Shown: positions 9,916-19,063, counted from the stretch's first letter. The stretch: DNA of 39,464 nt from Caloramator sp. (GCA_026418935.1 JAOAAJ010000070.1:1-39464); one strand, 5' to 3'. A program made the numbers and translations. Notes: a model not told the origin generated them from the sequence alone.

Positions 9916-11356
9916 AATATGCTCTTCCCCAGTAAACCATATGCTTTGCTGGTTTACCACAACATACGCACTTGTCACTTAGAGTTTCCTGCTCAAATGG
10001 GATACATCTTGAAGTTGCACCTGTTTCTTCCTTTATCTTATCTTCACATTCTCTATCTCCACACCACATAGCCTTTATAAATCCTGGCTTGTTTTCAACT
10101 ATATCCTTAAATTCATCCATATTTGTTGCTACATATGTATGTTCATCTCTGTTCTTTCTTGCCATTTCAAGCATATTGTTATGAATATCATCAAGAAGCT
10201 TTAATACTTCTTGTTCTAAGCTATCCATTGAAACTGCAATCTTTTCCATAGTATCACGTCTAACAAGAACAACTTGGTTCTTTTCTATATCCTTAGGTCC
10301 TATCTCAAGTCTTACTGGAACACCCTTCATTTCATACTCTGCAAATTTCCATCCTGGCATCTTATCTGAATCATCAAGTTTTACTCTTGCTACCTTTGAA
10401 AGTCTTTCCTTAAGTTCATTTGCCTTATCAAGTACGCCTTCCTTATGTTGTGCAATTGGAACTATAACAACCTGAATTGGAGCTATTCTTGGAGGAAGCT
10501 TTAGTCCGTTATCATCACCGTGAACCATTATAACTGCTCCAATTAATCTTGTTGTAACTCCCCAAGATGTTTCATATACATACTGTAATTGTCCATTCTT
10601 ATCAAGGTATCTTATGTTAAATGCCTTTGCAAAGTTATCTCCAAAGAAGTGTGAAGTTCCTGTTTGAAGAGCCTTTCCATCGTGCATTAAACTCTCAATT
10701 GTATAGGTTGCTCTGGCTCCTGCAAACTTTTCCTTCTCTGTTTTTCTTCCCTTTATAACTGGTATTGCTAAAACCTCTTCGCAGTGCTTTGCATATATAT
10801 TTAGCATTCTAATTGTTTCTTCTTCTGCCTCTTCTGCTGTTGCATGGATTGTATGTCCTTCTTGCCATAAAAATTCAGTTGTTCTTAAGAAAGGTCTTGT
10901 AGTCTTTTCCCATCTTACAACAGAACACCATTGATTATATAACTTTGGAAGGTCCTTGTAGGATTGAACTATCTTTGAAAAATGCTCGCAGAATAGAGTT
11001 TCAGATGTTGGTCTTACACAAAGTCTTTCTGTAAGTTCTTCACTTCCTCCGTGTGTTACCCAAGCAACCTCAGGTGCAAAGCCTTCAACGTGTTCTGCTT
11101 CTTTTCTTAATAGGCTCTCAGGTATGAATAGAGGCATATATACATTTTCGTGTCCTGTTTCTTTAAATCTTCTATCTAAATCCTTTTGTATGTTTTCCCA
11201 TATTGCATATCCATATGGTCTTATAATCATACATCCCTTTACACTTGAATAATCGATAAGTTCAGCCTTCTTAACAATATCCGTATACCATTGTGCAAAA
11301 TCTTCATCCATTGAAGTTATTGCTTCAACAAGCTTCTTGTCCTTTTCCTTTGCCAT
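9914..11356 (-). CDS. proS: Prolyl-tRNA synthetase, short archaeal/eukaryotic-type (class II)
   Basis: 480 residues, against about 570 for the common bacterial enzyme with an editing insertion. The N-terminus goes straight into the catalytic core ([20 protein letters not shown], then [14 protein letters not shown] and [23 protein letters not shown], motif 2). An anticodon-binding domain follows ([11 protein letters not shown]). The C-terminal Cys-rich, zinc-binding tail ([10 protein letters not shown] ... CVCCGK) ends in WGRAY, the terminal Tyr pattern of type-3 ProS. No editing domain is present, so Ala-tRNA(Pro) clearance would need a separate protein. AGGAGG lies before the ATG. Expression is controlled by the proline T-box upstream. 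Confidence 0.96.
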   Translation of the reverse strand: MAKEKDKKLVEAITSMDEDFAQWYTDIVKKAELIDYSSVKGCMIIRPYGYAIWENIQKDLDRRFKETGHENVYMPLFIPESLLRKEAEHVEGFAPEVAWVTHGGSEELTERLCVRPTSETLFCEHFSKIVQSYKDLPKLYNQWCSVVRWEKTTRPFLRTTEFLWQEGHTIHATAEEAEEETIRMLNIYAKHCEEVLAIPVIKGRKTEKEKFAGARATYTIESLMHDGKALQTGTSHFFGDNFAKAFNIRYLDKNGQLQYVYETSWGVTTRLIGAVIMVHGDDNGLKLPPRIAPIQVVIVPIAQHKEGVLDKANELKERLSKVARVKLDDSDKMPGWKFAEYEMKGVPVRLEIGPKDIEKNQVVLVRRDTMEKIAVSMDSLEQEVLKLLDDIHNNMLEMARKNRDEHTYVATNMDEFKDIVENKPGFIKAMWCGDRECEDKIKEETGATSRCIPFEQETLSDKCVCCGKPAKHMVYWGRAY

Positions 11357-11471
11357 TTTATCTCCTCCTTATTTTTATGTATTGGCTAATTTTCTTATAA
11401 AAGTACACTTTTACAATTTTTTATACAGTAAAAGTTGAATATATTAGTTTTTAAATTTACTTTTCATAATA

Positions 11472-11722
11472 AAAAAACCTCGCATCCCTAAAAGGGACCG
11501 AGGCATTATTTCGGCGGTACCACCCTAATTAATATGCAAAATGCATATTCTCTCAAATTGATAACGGAAAAAACCGCTGCAGCCTACTGAAGTTCGGTGC
11601 AGAACTCAGAGGTGGGTTCAAAATCAGTCCTTTAGGAATTCGCACCAACCATTCCCTCTCTGAAAAGGAGCTAACTTTTACTATTCCTCATCATAGTCTT
11701 TAATATTCAATTTCTATATTAT
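11472..11722 (-). promoter_or_regulatory. T-box leader of proS, specifier CCC (proline)
   Basis: Read on the minus strand it has a stem I start (AAAGACTATGATGAGG), AGAGAGG, and a specifier bulge GAA-CCC-ACC with the codon CCC at 11614-11616, a Pro codon. The T-box core AGGGTGGTACCGCC (TGGTACCGCC at 11513-11522) follows, then a GC-rich terminator hairpin with a T7 run (11471-11502). Uncharged tRNA(Pro) would stabilise the antiterminator and raise proS expression. The specifier agrees with the downstream gene. Confidence 0.93.
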
Positions 11723-11725
11723 CTT

Positions 11726-11753
11726 ATTTTATCATATTTTTATCTATTTGCAA
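11726..11753 (-). promoter_or_regulatory. Sigma-A promoter of the proS T-box transcript
   Basis: On the minus strand TTGCAA (11748-11753), 16-base spacer, TAAAAT (11726-11731), just upstream of the T-box start. Confidence 0.6.
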
Positions 11754-11761
11754 CAGCTTCT

Positions 11762-13162
11762 TTAAGTATCCTTACATATTTCACTTAAATCTATTAACTT
11801 GATTTTTTCATCCACTTGGGCTATTTTTACTAATTCTTGGTCAAATCCAGATTTTGAAAATAAATAATAATATTTATTATTAAAATCCCCTTCTACCTTT
11901 GTTGATTTTTCCTTAAGTTTTTCTAATTCTTTTCTTGATACCTTAGAATTTTTCCACTTGCACTCACCAAATATTACATTATCTTTATTATCAAATGCAA
12001 CTATATCTATTTCATCAGTTTTATTCCACCATCTTCCTATTTTAATAAAATTAAACGGTAAGTTATTTAATCTATTTTGTTTCTTTAAATAAGAAATACA
12101 AACATTTTCAAATTCAAAAGAAACATATTCATTAATAAATGGATTTACAGCCATATCATAAACTATATCAATATTATATTCCTCTAACTCAGAAATGTTA
12201 GGAAAAACAAACCTATAATAGAATTTAAAATAATTATCTTTTATCTTATATAATCCATTTTGAACATTAATAGTCTTTTTAATTCCATGGGTAATCGGAA
12301 ACTCCTTTTCAATAATACCCAATTCCATTAAGTTTTTTAAATACACAGTGATTTTATTTTTATCAATTCCTGTCTTCGTATATATGTCATTTAACTTTGT
12401 ATTACCCATTGCAATTGCTTCAATTAAAGTGTTATATGTCGATATCTCTCTTAACTCTTGTTTTAATAAAAAATCTACTTCACTATATAAAATACTTCCC
12501 TTTGTTAATATATATTTTTTTATATTTTCTTCTAAACTTAAATCATAATTAAATTGTTTTAAATAATGTGGTATTCCTCCTAATATTGAATATATAAATA
12601 TTTTTTCTTCATTACTTTTATCTTTAAAAAAATTACATGCAGTATAAAAATCAAGTTGTTCTAACTTTAAAATACCAGTTGCTCTACCATATAGGGGATT
12701 CTTCTCAGACAATATATGTTTCTCCATAAAACTCATTGATGAACCGCAAAGTACAATCATAATATTTTCATCCTTTAACACACTATCCCACAACTCTTGA
12801 AGAATAGATGGAATAGAATTGTTTCCATTTACCATATAAGGAAATTCGTCTATTATTAATAGTTTTTTATTTAAAAAGGGTAAGTCTTTAACAAATTTAA
12901 AAGCATCCTCCCAACTATTAAAAACCTTTAAATACTCTTTCATAGGAGTATTATTTAACATCTTTTTAGAAAACAGTCTTAGTTGCTCACTATCAACAGT
13001 TTCTCTGCAAACATAAAAAACATGTTGTATGTCTTTTGAAAAATATCTTAAAAGTTCAGTTTTTCCTATTCTTCTTCTACCATATAAAACCACAAATTCT
13101 GCATTATTAGAATAAAATCTTTCTTTAAAAAATTTAAGTTCATTTTCTCTACCATAAAACAT
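11762..13162 (-). CDS. Orphan AAA ATPase (Arch_ATPase/DUF234 type) with PD-(D/E)xK-like C-terminus
   Basis: 466 residues. The Walker A motif GRRRIGKT is at residues 28-35, preceded by the FYGRENEL start typical of archaeal-type ATPases. Walker B is LLIIDEFPYM near residue 105, and a sensor-like segment VLCGSSMSFM follows. After a winged-helix-like middle part, the C-terminus carries D-EIDIVAF and GECKWKNSKVS, the D...E-x-K signature of restriction-like nucleases (DUF234). Such proteins are common as scattered, horizontally moving genes in archaea and anaerobic bacteria; their function is not settled. It stands alone: no partner gene is adjacent on its strand, and its 5' flank is a long AT palindromic array. 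I see no terminator after it before the proS promoter. Confidence 0.8.
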   Translation of the reverse strand: MFYGRENELKFFKERFYSNNAEFVVLYGRRRIGKTELLRYFSKDIQHVFYVCRETVDSEQLRLFSKKMLNNTPMKEYLKVFNSWEDAFKFVKDLPFLNKKLLIIDEFPYMVNGNNSIPSILQELWDSVLKDENIMIVLCGSSMSFMEKHILSEKNPLYGRATGILKLEQLDFYTACNFFKDKSNEEKIFIYSILGGIPHYLKQFNYDLSLEENIKKYILTKGSILYSEVDFLLKQELREISTYNTLIEAIAMGNTKLNDIYTKTGIDKNKITVYLKNLMELGIIEKEFPITHGIKKTINVQNGLYKIKDNYFKFYYRFVFPNISELEEYNIDIVYDMAVNPFINEYVSFEFENVCISYLKKQNRLNNLPFNFIKIGRWWNKTDEIDIVAFDNKDNVIFGECKWKNSKVSRKELEKLKEKSTKVEGDFNNKYYYLFSKSGFDQELVKIAQVDEKIKLIDLSEICKDT

Positions 13163-13186
13163 ATTATCACCTTCAAATCTAAATTA

Positions 13187-13243
13187 TAATAATTATGATT
13201 ATACAAATTATAATTATTATAATTATAATTATAATAATTATTG
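13187..13243. repeat. AT-only palindromic array upstream of the AAA ATPase gene
   Basis: Repeats of AATTATAAT and its reverse complement, overlapping so that both strands read alike (AAATTATAATAATTATGATT, then TATAATTATTATAATTATAA and onward). It lies between the divergent ATPase and DUF3842 starts. It may hold promoter -10 elements for both genes, an operator, or be simple low-complexity DNA. Confidence 0.6.
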
Positions 13244-13308
13244 ATTTATTTTCAAGTTATTATTCATATTATTTATTTTCTATAGTATTATAGTTATGAG
13301 GTGGTTTT

Positions 13309-13722
13309 ATGCTTATTGCAGTTGTTGATGGACAAGGTGCAGGAATTGGGCAAACAATAATAAAAAGACTTAAAAAAGAATTTCCAGATAGAATAAAAAT
13401 AACTGCATTGGGATTAAATAAAATAGCATTGAAAAATATGCTTAAATCTGGTGCAGATGAAGGTATAATAGGAAGTAGGAATATAAGTGATTATATAACC
13501 AATAATGATATAAGTTTTATAATTGGGCCTATTGGAATACTTTGTGCTGGTGGAATAGGCGGTGAAGTTACCTCTACAGTTTCAAAGGCAGTATTCAACT
13601 CCCCCGCAGTAAAATTAATTATTCCTCTCCAAAAACACGGTATATACATACCTAACACCCAAGACCTATCCATAAAGGAATTCATTGAAATATTTATAGA
13701 AAAAATAAGGGAGCAGATTTAG
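13309..13722 (+). CDS. DUF3842 family protein
   Basis: 137 residues. The N-terminus MLIAVVDGQGAGIGQTIIKRLK is a beta strand, glycine loop and helix like a Rossmann nucleotide-binding start. A second glycine-rich segment, GILCAGGIGGEVTSTVSKAV, and the tail IPLQKHGIYIPN are typical of DUF3842, a small family seen mainly in Clostridia with no assigned function. The ribosome binding site is GAGGTGG. It is a single gene, divergent from the ATPase, whose stop codon lies within a bidirectional terminator. Its function is unknown; nucleotide binding is inferred only from the glycine loop. Confidence 0.78.
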   Translation: MLIAVVDGQGAGIGQTIIKRLKKEFPDRIKITALGLNKIALKNMLKSGADEGIIGSRNISDYITNNDISFIIGPIGILCAGGIGGEVTSTVSKAVFNSPAVKLIIPLQKHGIYIPNTQDLSIKEFIEIFIEKIREQI

Positions 13723-13735
13723 CTCCCTTATTTTT
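13701..13735. terminator. Bidirectional terminator between DUF3842 gene and ECF gene
   Basis: A 14-bp stem (13701-13714 with 13722-13735), 7-base loop, A5 on the left and T5 on the right; both converging genes stop in or beside it. Confidence 0.92.
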
Positions 13736-14243
13736 ATACAAGATTGTACCTCTCAATCATTTTAACAACAAATGGAATTACAATAAGATGTATAACAATT
13801 CCCCAAATACATTTTACAAAGGATGCTGTTATGAACATATTTAGAACATACTTCTTACCCATTGTAGTTAAAAGAATATAATTAGCAGCACCTGAAACTA
13901 ATCTTCCAAAAATCATTGCAACTATTAAAGATACAAATAAATTCATTTTTCTTCTCTTATATAAATATCCCGATATAAATCCATAGGTTGCAAGCTCAAA
14001 AGCCATAGCAACAGCAACAGGATATATAGGAGGCATACCTGTTAATACTGAACTTAAAAATGGAGTTACAAATCCAATAAGTACACCATACTTTTCTCCT
14101 AATACAAATCCACAAAGCAGAACTGGTATGTGCATTGGCAAAAACACATTACCTGGTAAGCCACTCATATGAAATATGCTTGGTATAAGAAGACCAAGTG
14201 CTAAAAATAAAGATGCAAGTACTATTTTTTTTGTTTTTGTCAT
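13734..14243 (-). CDS. ECF transporter S component (substrate unknown)
   Basis: The ATG at 14243 is chosen because AAAGGAGG lies 7 bases before it; the frame runs 33 codons further upstream, but only through the leader RNA. The product has 169 residues, with about five to six hydrophobic segments and a start MTKTKKIVLASLFLALGLLIPSIF typical of S components. The conserved block LPMHIPVLLCGFVLGEKYGVLIGFVTPFLSSVLTGMPP fits the general ECF_trnsprt family. S components bind a vitamin or other micronutrient and share EcfA/A'/T energising subunits, which are not in this window. The substrate cannot be read from the sequence. It is preceded by its own promoter and a structured leader with a terminator. 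Confidence 0.82.
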   Translation of the reverse strand: MTKTKKIVLASLFLALGLLIPSIFHMSGLPGNVFLPMHIPVLLCGFVLGEKYGVLIGFVTPFLSSVLTGMPPIYPVAVAMAFELATYGFISGYLYKRRKMNLFVSLIVAMIFGRLVSGAANYILLTTMGKKYVLNMFITASFVKCIWGIVIHLIVIPFVVKMIERYNLV

Positions 14244-14299
14244 AAAAAATCCTCCTTTAATTTTTAATAAGTTATAATTGATATAGCTGCCACTAAAAA

Positions 14300-14387
14300 A
14301 TAAAAAAGGTAGAGCAAAACGCCCTACCTTCGTGGTAAGCAAATGTTATTAATAAAGGAATTATAATGAAGCCTTCGTGACTTCCTC
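14300..14387 (-). promoter_or_regulatory. Structured leader with twin ACGAA-loop hairpins and terminator (unassigned attenuator/riboswitch candidate)
   Basis: The minus-strand RNA starts with hairpin 1, GAAGUC-ACGAA-GGCUUC (14368-14384). After about 28 bases comes hairpin 2, CUUACC-ACGAA-GGUAGG (14323-14339). Both have 6-bp stems and the same five-base loop. The 3' arm of hairpin 2 is also the 5' arm of a terminator (14321-14330 with 14306-14315, then a U run), so the two are mutually exclusive. That makes hairpin 2 a natural antiterminator. I could not place it in a riboswitch class I know. Confidence 0.6.
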
Positions 14388-14390
14388 TAT

Positions 14391-14419
14391 ATTATAATAT
14401 ATATTCCACGCCATTTCAA
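14391..14419 (-). promoter_or_regulatory. Sigma-A promoter of the ECF leader
   Basis: On the minus strand TTGAAA (14414-14419), 17-base spacer, TATAAT (14391-14396). The predicted start lies at the 5' base of hairpin 1. It sits right after the asnS stop, so the ECF unit has its own start. Confidence 0.8.
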
Positions 14420-14421
14420 TA

Positions 14422-15813
14422 TTAGAACTCACAGTTTCCTGGTGTTCTTGGGAATGGTATTACATCTCTTATGTTGCCCATACCTGTTAGGTACATTATC
14501 ATTCTTTCAAATCCAAGACCATAACCTGCGTGCTTAGTTTCTCCATACTTTCTAAGCTCTAAATACCACCAGTAATCCTCTTTTCTCATACCAAGTTCTT
14601 CTATTCTTCTAACTAAAACATCATATCTTTCTTCTCTTTGGCTACCACCAATTATCTCTCCAACCCCTGGAACTAAAAGGTCCGCAGCAGCAACTGTCTT
14701 ACCATCATCGTTTAGTCTCATATAGAAGGCCTTTATGTCCTTTGGATAGTTAGTTACAAATACAGGCTTTTTAAATATCTCTTCTGTTAGATATCTTTCG
14801 TGTTCTGTTTGAAGATCGCAACCCCATTCAACAGGATATTGGAACTCTTTTCCTGATTTCTTTAAAAGTTCAATAGCCTCTGTATATGTTATTCTTGCAA
14901 ATTCTGAATTTAAAACATTGTTTAATCTATCAAATAGTGTATTATCTATGAAGTTATTGAAAAACTCCATTTCTTCAGGTGCATTTTCAAGTACATAGCT
15001 TATTATATATTTAACCATATCCTCTGCAGTATCCATATAATCATTTAAATCTGCAAAGGCCATTTCAGGCTCTATCATCCAGAACTCAGAAGCGTGTCTT
15101 GCAGTATTTGAATTTTCAGCTCTAAATGTAGGTCCAAATGTATAAACCTTTTTATATGCAAGAGCAAATATTTCAGCCTCAAGCTGACCACTAACTGTAA
15201 GATTTGCTTCTCTTCCAAAGAAGTCCTCTGAAAAATCTATGCTTCCATCTTCTTTCTTTGGTATGTTGTGTAAATCCAGAGTTGTTACTCTAAACATTTC
15301 ACCAGCACCTTCACAGTCGCTTCCTGTGATTATAGGTGTGTTTACATAAACAAATCCTCTTTCTTGGAAGAACTTGTGTATTGCAAAGGCTGCAACAGAA
15401 CGAACTCTAAATACAGCAGAGAAAGTATTACTTCTTGGTCTTAGGTGTGCTATTGTTCTTAAATACTCAAATGTATGTCTCTTCTTTTGAAGTGGATAGT
15501 CTGAATTTGACATACCTTCTATTATTATATTTGTTGCGTGAACCTCAAAGGGTTGTTTTGCCCCTGGAGTTTCAACTAACTTTCCTTCTACTGTTATGGA
15601 TGAACTTATTGGAAGTTTCTCAACTTCCTTGAAATTTGCAAGCTTTTCATCAAAAACTACCTGAAGATTTTTAAAAAAAGTACCATCATTTAATTCAATA
15701 AACCCAAAAGCCTTTGAAGATCTAATAGTTCTAACCCAACCAGATATTCTTACATCTTGATTTAAATACTTACCAGTCTCTCTGTAGAGCTGCTTTACTT
15801 CTACCGTTTGCAT
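14422..15813 (-). CDS. asnS: Asparaginyl-tRNA synthetase
   Basis: 463 residues, class II. The ATG at 15813 follows GGAGG by 6 bases; a TTG two codons earlier is not needed. The N-terminal OB-fold domain ([25 protein letters not shown]) binds the anticodon. The catalytic domain has [40 protein letters not shown], then [28 protein letters not shown] (motif 2). It ends in [32 protein letters not shown] (motif 3), a C-terminus found in AsnRS. Expression is controlled by the upstream T-box with an Asn specifier. No strong terminator separates it from the ECF promoter. Confidence 0.97.
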   Translation of the reverse strand: MQTVEVKQLYRETGKYLNQDVRISGWVRTIRSSKAFGFIELNDGTFFKNLQVVFDEKLANFKEVEKLPISSSITVEGKLVETPGAKQPFEVHATNIIIEGMSNSDYPLQKKRHTFEYLRTIAHLRPRSNTFSAVFRVRSVAAFAIHKFFQERGFVYVNTPIITGSDCEGAGEMFRVTTLDLHNIPKKEDGSIDFSEDFFGREANLTVSGQLEAEIFALAYKKVYTFGPTFRAENSNTARHASEFWMIEPEMAFADLNDYMDTAEDMVKYIISYVLENAPEEMEFFNNFIDNTLFDRLNNVLNSEFARITYTEAIELLKKSGKEFQYPVEWGCDLQTEHERYLTEEIFKKPVFVTNYPKDIKAFYMRLNDDGKTVAAADLLVPGVGEIIGGSQREERYDVLVRRIEELGMRKEDYWWYLELRKYGETKHAGYGLGFERMIMYLTGMGNIRDVIPFPRTPGNCEF

Positions 15814-15877
15814 AAGCAACCTCCTTTTTTTGTTTTTATATTTGTTATAAAATTACCCATAATTTTTTACAATATAA

Positions 15878-16122
15878 AAGCTCTTCATCCCATAATGGGA
15901 CGAAGAGCATAGTCCTCGCGGTACCACCCAAATTGCCTAAAAGGCCACCTCTTTGTGGATATAACGCTCCACCCACGTCTTAGTCTACTCTCACAGGATT
16001 TCGGTAAGAGACTCCAGGATGTTCTTCAGCTTAAATCCAGTACCAGTCTTCCACCACCACTGGCTCGCTTTAACCTTCTTTTAAGCCTACTCTTCCCTTC
16101 ACTGTCTTTGACATTTTATTAT
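15878..16122 (-). promoter_or_regulatory. T-box leader of asnS, specifier AAC (asparagine)
   Basis: The minus strand shows a stem I with the bulge GAAG-AAC-ATCC, where the Asn codon AAC is at 16021-16023. It also has the T-box core GGGTGGTACCGCG (TGGTACCGCG at 15917-15926) and a 13-bp terminator (15880-15892 with 15896-15908) ending in a U-rich tail. The specifier matches the gene. Confidence 0.94.
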
Positions 16123-16126
16123 AAAA

Positions 16127-16155
16127 ATTATATTACTAATAATTTCATTTGTCAA
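16127..16155 (-). promoter_or_regulatory. Consensus sigma-A promoter of the asnS T-box transcript
   Basis: On the minus strand TTGACA (16150-16155), 17-base spacer, TATAAT (16127-16132): a perfect match to both boxes. It overlaps the last codons of the beta-CASP gene upstream. Confidence 0.88.
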
Positions 16156-17549
16156 TCTATTATAACCTCATCATAAAGTTTAGGTATTTCAACTTTACAT
16201 TGAACAAACCTTTCAAGTTCCTCTTTAAAATTCTTTGATGCATCCTCTTCACCGTGGGTTATAAATATTTTCTTACCTACACCATTTTTAATGTTTTTTA
16301 CCCAATTCAATAATCCTCCTAAATCAGCATGTCCTGATAGTGAAGGAATACTGTATATATTAGCATTAACAACCATCTCTTCTCCAAATATCTTCACCTT
16401 CTTTTCACCATCTAAAATCCTTCTACCTAATGTTCCCTCTGCCTGATATCCAACAAAAATAATAGATGTATTCTTCTTCCATATATTATGTTTTAAGTGA
16501 TGCTTTATTCTTCCTGCTTCACACATACCGCTTGCAGAAATTATAACTACCCCCTGCTTTTCATTTAATGCTTGTGACTCCTCAGGCGTTTGAACTATAT
16601 GAAGGTTATCAAAGTGAAGAACATCTATATCCTTTGATAATAAGTTTAATGCCTCTTCATCGTAACACTCCTTATGTTTTTCAAATATTTCAAGTGTCTC
16701 TCTTGCAAGAGGACTATCAAGATAAAACTCAATATTTTTTAGTTCTTCTCTTTTTTCAATATCAATGTATTGGTTTAAAATATATAAAACCTCCTGTGTT
16801 CTTCCAACTGAAAAGGCAGGTATTATTACGTTACCCCCTGTTTTAACAGTATTTATTATTATATCATATAGAGATTTTACCTCTTCTGCCCTTGATTGGT
16901 GAAACCTATTTCCATAGGTTGATTCAATTATAAGGTAATCTGTGTAATCTATATACTCATAGTTTTTAATAATTGGAATGTTAAAGTTACCTAAATCCCC
17001 ACTAAAGGTTATTATGTTTTCCCTTTTATTTTCTTTTATTTTTAAAACAATTATTGAAGAACCCAAAAGGTGTCCCGCATCTTTAAACATAAACTCTATA
17101 TTTTTATCAATTGTAATCCATTTATCATATGATGCCCTGTAAAGATAATCATTAACTAAAAGTGCATCTTGAGCTGTATATAGAGGTTCAACTGGCTCAA
17201 GCCCCTTTCTTAATCTCTTTTTAGTCCTCCATTTTGCTTCAAATTCCTGAATATGTCCACTATCTTTAAGCATTATACTGACTAAATCACAGGTTGCAGA
17301 CGTCGCATATACAGTACCCTTAAATCCTTGCTTATAGAGCATAGGAATCCTTCCTGAATGGTCTATATGGGCGTGGGTTAATATCACAAAATCAATATCC
17401 TTTGGATTAAAACAAAAGGGCTCATAGTTTAAATCAAATACGCTTCCTTGGAACATTCCACAGTCAACTAAAAACTTTCTCTTATTTGTTTCGATTAGAT
17501 AACATGAACCAGTAACTTGTCCTGCTGCACCACAAAATTTAATCTTCAT
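16152..17549 (-). CDS. MBL-fold beta-CASP ribonuclease (CPSF/YSH1-like)
   Basis: 465 residues. Metal ligands of the metallo-beta-lactamase fold are clear: THAHIDHSG (H59, H61, D63, H64), then DAGHLLGS and FSGDLGN. The beta-CASP part carries ESTYGNR, IIPAFSVGRTQEVLYIL, ISASGMCEAGRIKHHL and PSLSGHADLGGLLNW. This is the mRNA 3'-processing-factor-like subgroup (CPSF/YSH1/YkaA type) and not RNase J, which is longer and has a C-terminal domain. It is expected to be a cytoplasmic endo- or exoribonuclease using two zinc ions. It starts with ATG 1-30 bases downstream of a GGGGGG-type ribosome binding site (minus strand, near 17555). Its RNA substrate is unknown. Confidence 0.88.
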   Translation of the reverse strand: MKIKFCGAAGQVTGSCYLIETNKRKFLVDCGMFQGSVFDLNYEPFCFNPKDIDFVILTHAHIDHSGRIPMLYKQGFKGTVYATSATCDLVSIMLKDSGHIQEFEAKWRTKKRLRKGLEPVEPLYTAQDALLVNDYLYRASYDKWITIDKNIEFMFKDAGHLLGSSIIVLKIKENKRENIITFSGDLGNFNIPIIKNYEYIDYTDYLIIESTYGNRFHQSRAEEVKSLYDIIINTVKTGGNVIIPAFSVGRTQEVLYILNQYIDIEKREELKNIEFYLDSPLARETLEIFEKHKECYDEEALNLLSKDIDVLHFDNLHIVQTPEESQALNEKQGVVIISASGMCEAGRIKHHLKHNIWKKNTSIIFVGYQAEGTLGRRILDGEKKVKIFGEEMVVNANIYSIPSLSGHADLGGLLNWVKNIKNGVGKKIFITHGEEDASKNFKEELERFVQCKVEIPKLYDEVIID

Positions 17550-17602
17550 ATAAAACCCCCCTTTTAATTATTATACCATATATTTTTGTAATTTTCTTTC
17601 AA

Positions 17603-17631
17603 TTGACTAATTAAGTCGAATCTGATACAAT
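17603..17631 (+). promoter_or_regulatory. Sigma-A promoter of the AGCS symporter gene
   Basis: TTGACT (17603-17608), 17-base spacer, TACAAT (17626-17631), about 30 bases before the start codon at 17662. Confidence 0.8.
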
Positions 17632-17661
17632 TTTGTTAAAATTAAAAATTGGAGGTGTGGT

Positions 17662-19062
17662 ATGAGTCAATTGTTATCAAACATCATCAACACGACAAAT
17701 AACATTCTATGGTCTTATATTATAATCGCTCTATTAATTGCAGCAGGACTTTATTTTTCCTTCAAAACAAAATTTGTTCAGCTAAGATATTTTAAAGAAA
17801 TGTTTAAACTCCTTACAGAAGGAACAGGTAGTGCAAAAGGGACAAACCATATATCATCCTTCCAAGCCTTCTGTATAAGTACAGCATCCCGTGTTGGAAC
17901 AGGAAACCTTGCAGGTGTTGCAACTGCAATAACTGTTGGAGGACCTGGTGCTGTATTTTGGATGTGGGTTATCGCACTAATTGGTGGTGCATCAAGCTTT
18001 GTTGAAAGTACACTTGCTCAAGTGTACAAGATAAAAGATGGTGAAAACTATCGTGGAGGCCCTGCCTACTATATGGAGAGAGCCTTAGGAAAAAGATGGA
18101 TGGGAATATTATTCTCAATCCTTATAACTATATGTTTTGGACTTGTATTTAATTCAGTTCAAGCAAATACAATTTCTCAAGCGTTCCAAAAGGCTTTTGG
18201 AGTTCAAACCTATATAACAGGTGCTATAATTGCTTTTATAACAGCCCTTATTATATTTGGTGGAGTTAAGAGAATTGCTAAAACAGCAGAAGCAATCGTT
18301 CCAATTATGGCAATAGCTTATGTTACTGTTGCACTATTTATAGTTTTGAAAAATATAACATTAATACCTTCAGTATTTAAGATGATTTTTGAAGGTGCCT
18401 TCGGAGTAAAACAAGCAGTTGGTGGCGGTATAGGTGCTGCAATAATGATGGGTGTAAAGAGAGGTCTTTTCTCAAACGAAGCTGGTATGGGAAGTGCACC
18501 AAATGCAGCAGCAACAGCCCATACATCACACCCTGCAAAACAAGGACTTATTCAAACACTTAGCGTATTTACAGATACACTATTAATTTGTAGTGCAACT
18601 GCATTTATAGTTCTGACTTCAGGTGAATTTACTAATCCAAAAATAACAGGCATTCAACTTACACAAAATGCCCTTGTTCACCACGTTGGCTCTTGGGGAA
18701 GCATATTTATAGCAATATGTATATTCCTATTTGCCTACAGTTCAGTTATAGGAAACTACTACTATGGTGAAACAAACATTGAGTTTATTAAGCCAAGTAA
18801 AACATATTTAACTATCTATAGACTACTTGTTGTAGCAATGGTTATGTGGGGCTCAATTGCTTCACTTCAAATAGTTTGGGACTTAGCAGACCTATTTATG
18901 GGACTTATGGCTATACTAAATATAATTGCAATACTTCTTCTTGGAAATGTTGCCTTTAAGGTTTTAAAGGACTATGAAAAGCAAAAACAAGAGGGATTTG
19001 ATCCAAAATTTAAAGCAAGAAATATAGAGGGTCTAAAGAACGCAGACTGCTGGGAAGAGTAA
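17662..19062 (+). CDS. Alanine/glycine:cation symporter (AGCS family)
   Basis: 466 residues, mostly membrane helices. Family signatures: FCISTASRVGTGNLAGVATAITVGGPGAVFWMWV, YRGGPAYYMERALG, GGGIGAAIMMGVKRGLFSNEAGMGSAPNAAATAHTSHPAKQGL and FAYSSVIGNYYYGETN. AGCS carriers import alanine or glycine with sodium or protons across the cytoplasmic membrane. GGAGGTG precedes the ATG. It is a single gene with its own promoter and a terminator shared with ptsG. The exact substrate cannot be told from sequence. Confidence 0.94.
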   Translation: MSQLLSNIINTTNNILWSYIIIALLIAAGLYFSFKTKFVQLRYFKEMFKLLTEGTGSAKGTNHISSFQAFCISTASRVGTGNLAGVATAITVGGPGAVFWMWVIALIGGASSFVESTLAQVYKIKDGENYRGGPAYYMERALGKRWMGILFSILITICFGLVFNSVQANTISQAFQKAFGVQTYITGAIIAFITALIIFGGVKRIAKTAEAIVPIMAIAYVTVALFIVLKNITLIPSVFKMIFEGAFGVKQAVGGGIGAAIMMGVKRGLFSNEAGMGSAPNAAATAHTSHPAKQGLIQTLSVFTDTLLICSATAFIVLTSGEFTNPKITGIQLTQNALVHHVGSWGSIFIAICIFLFAYSSVIGNYYYGETNIEFIKPSKTYLTIYRLLVVAMVMWGSIASLQIVWDLADLFMGLMAILNIIAILLLGNVAFKVLKDYEKQKQEGFDPKFKARNIEGLKNADCWEE

Positions 19063-19063
19063 T

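Noticed and set aside
14323-14384. Guanidine-II (mini-ykkC) riboswitch
   Set aside because: Loops are five-base ACGAA, not ACGR tetraloops, and an importer component follows, so the class could not be supported by eye.
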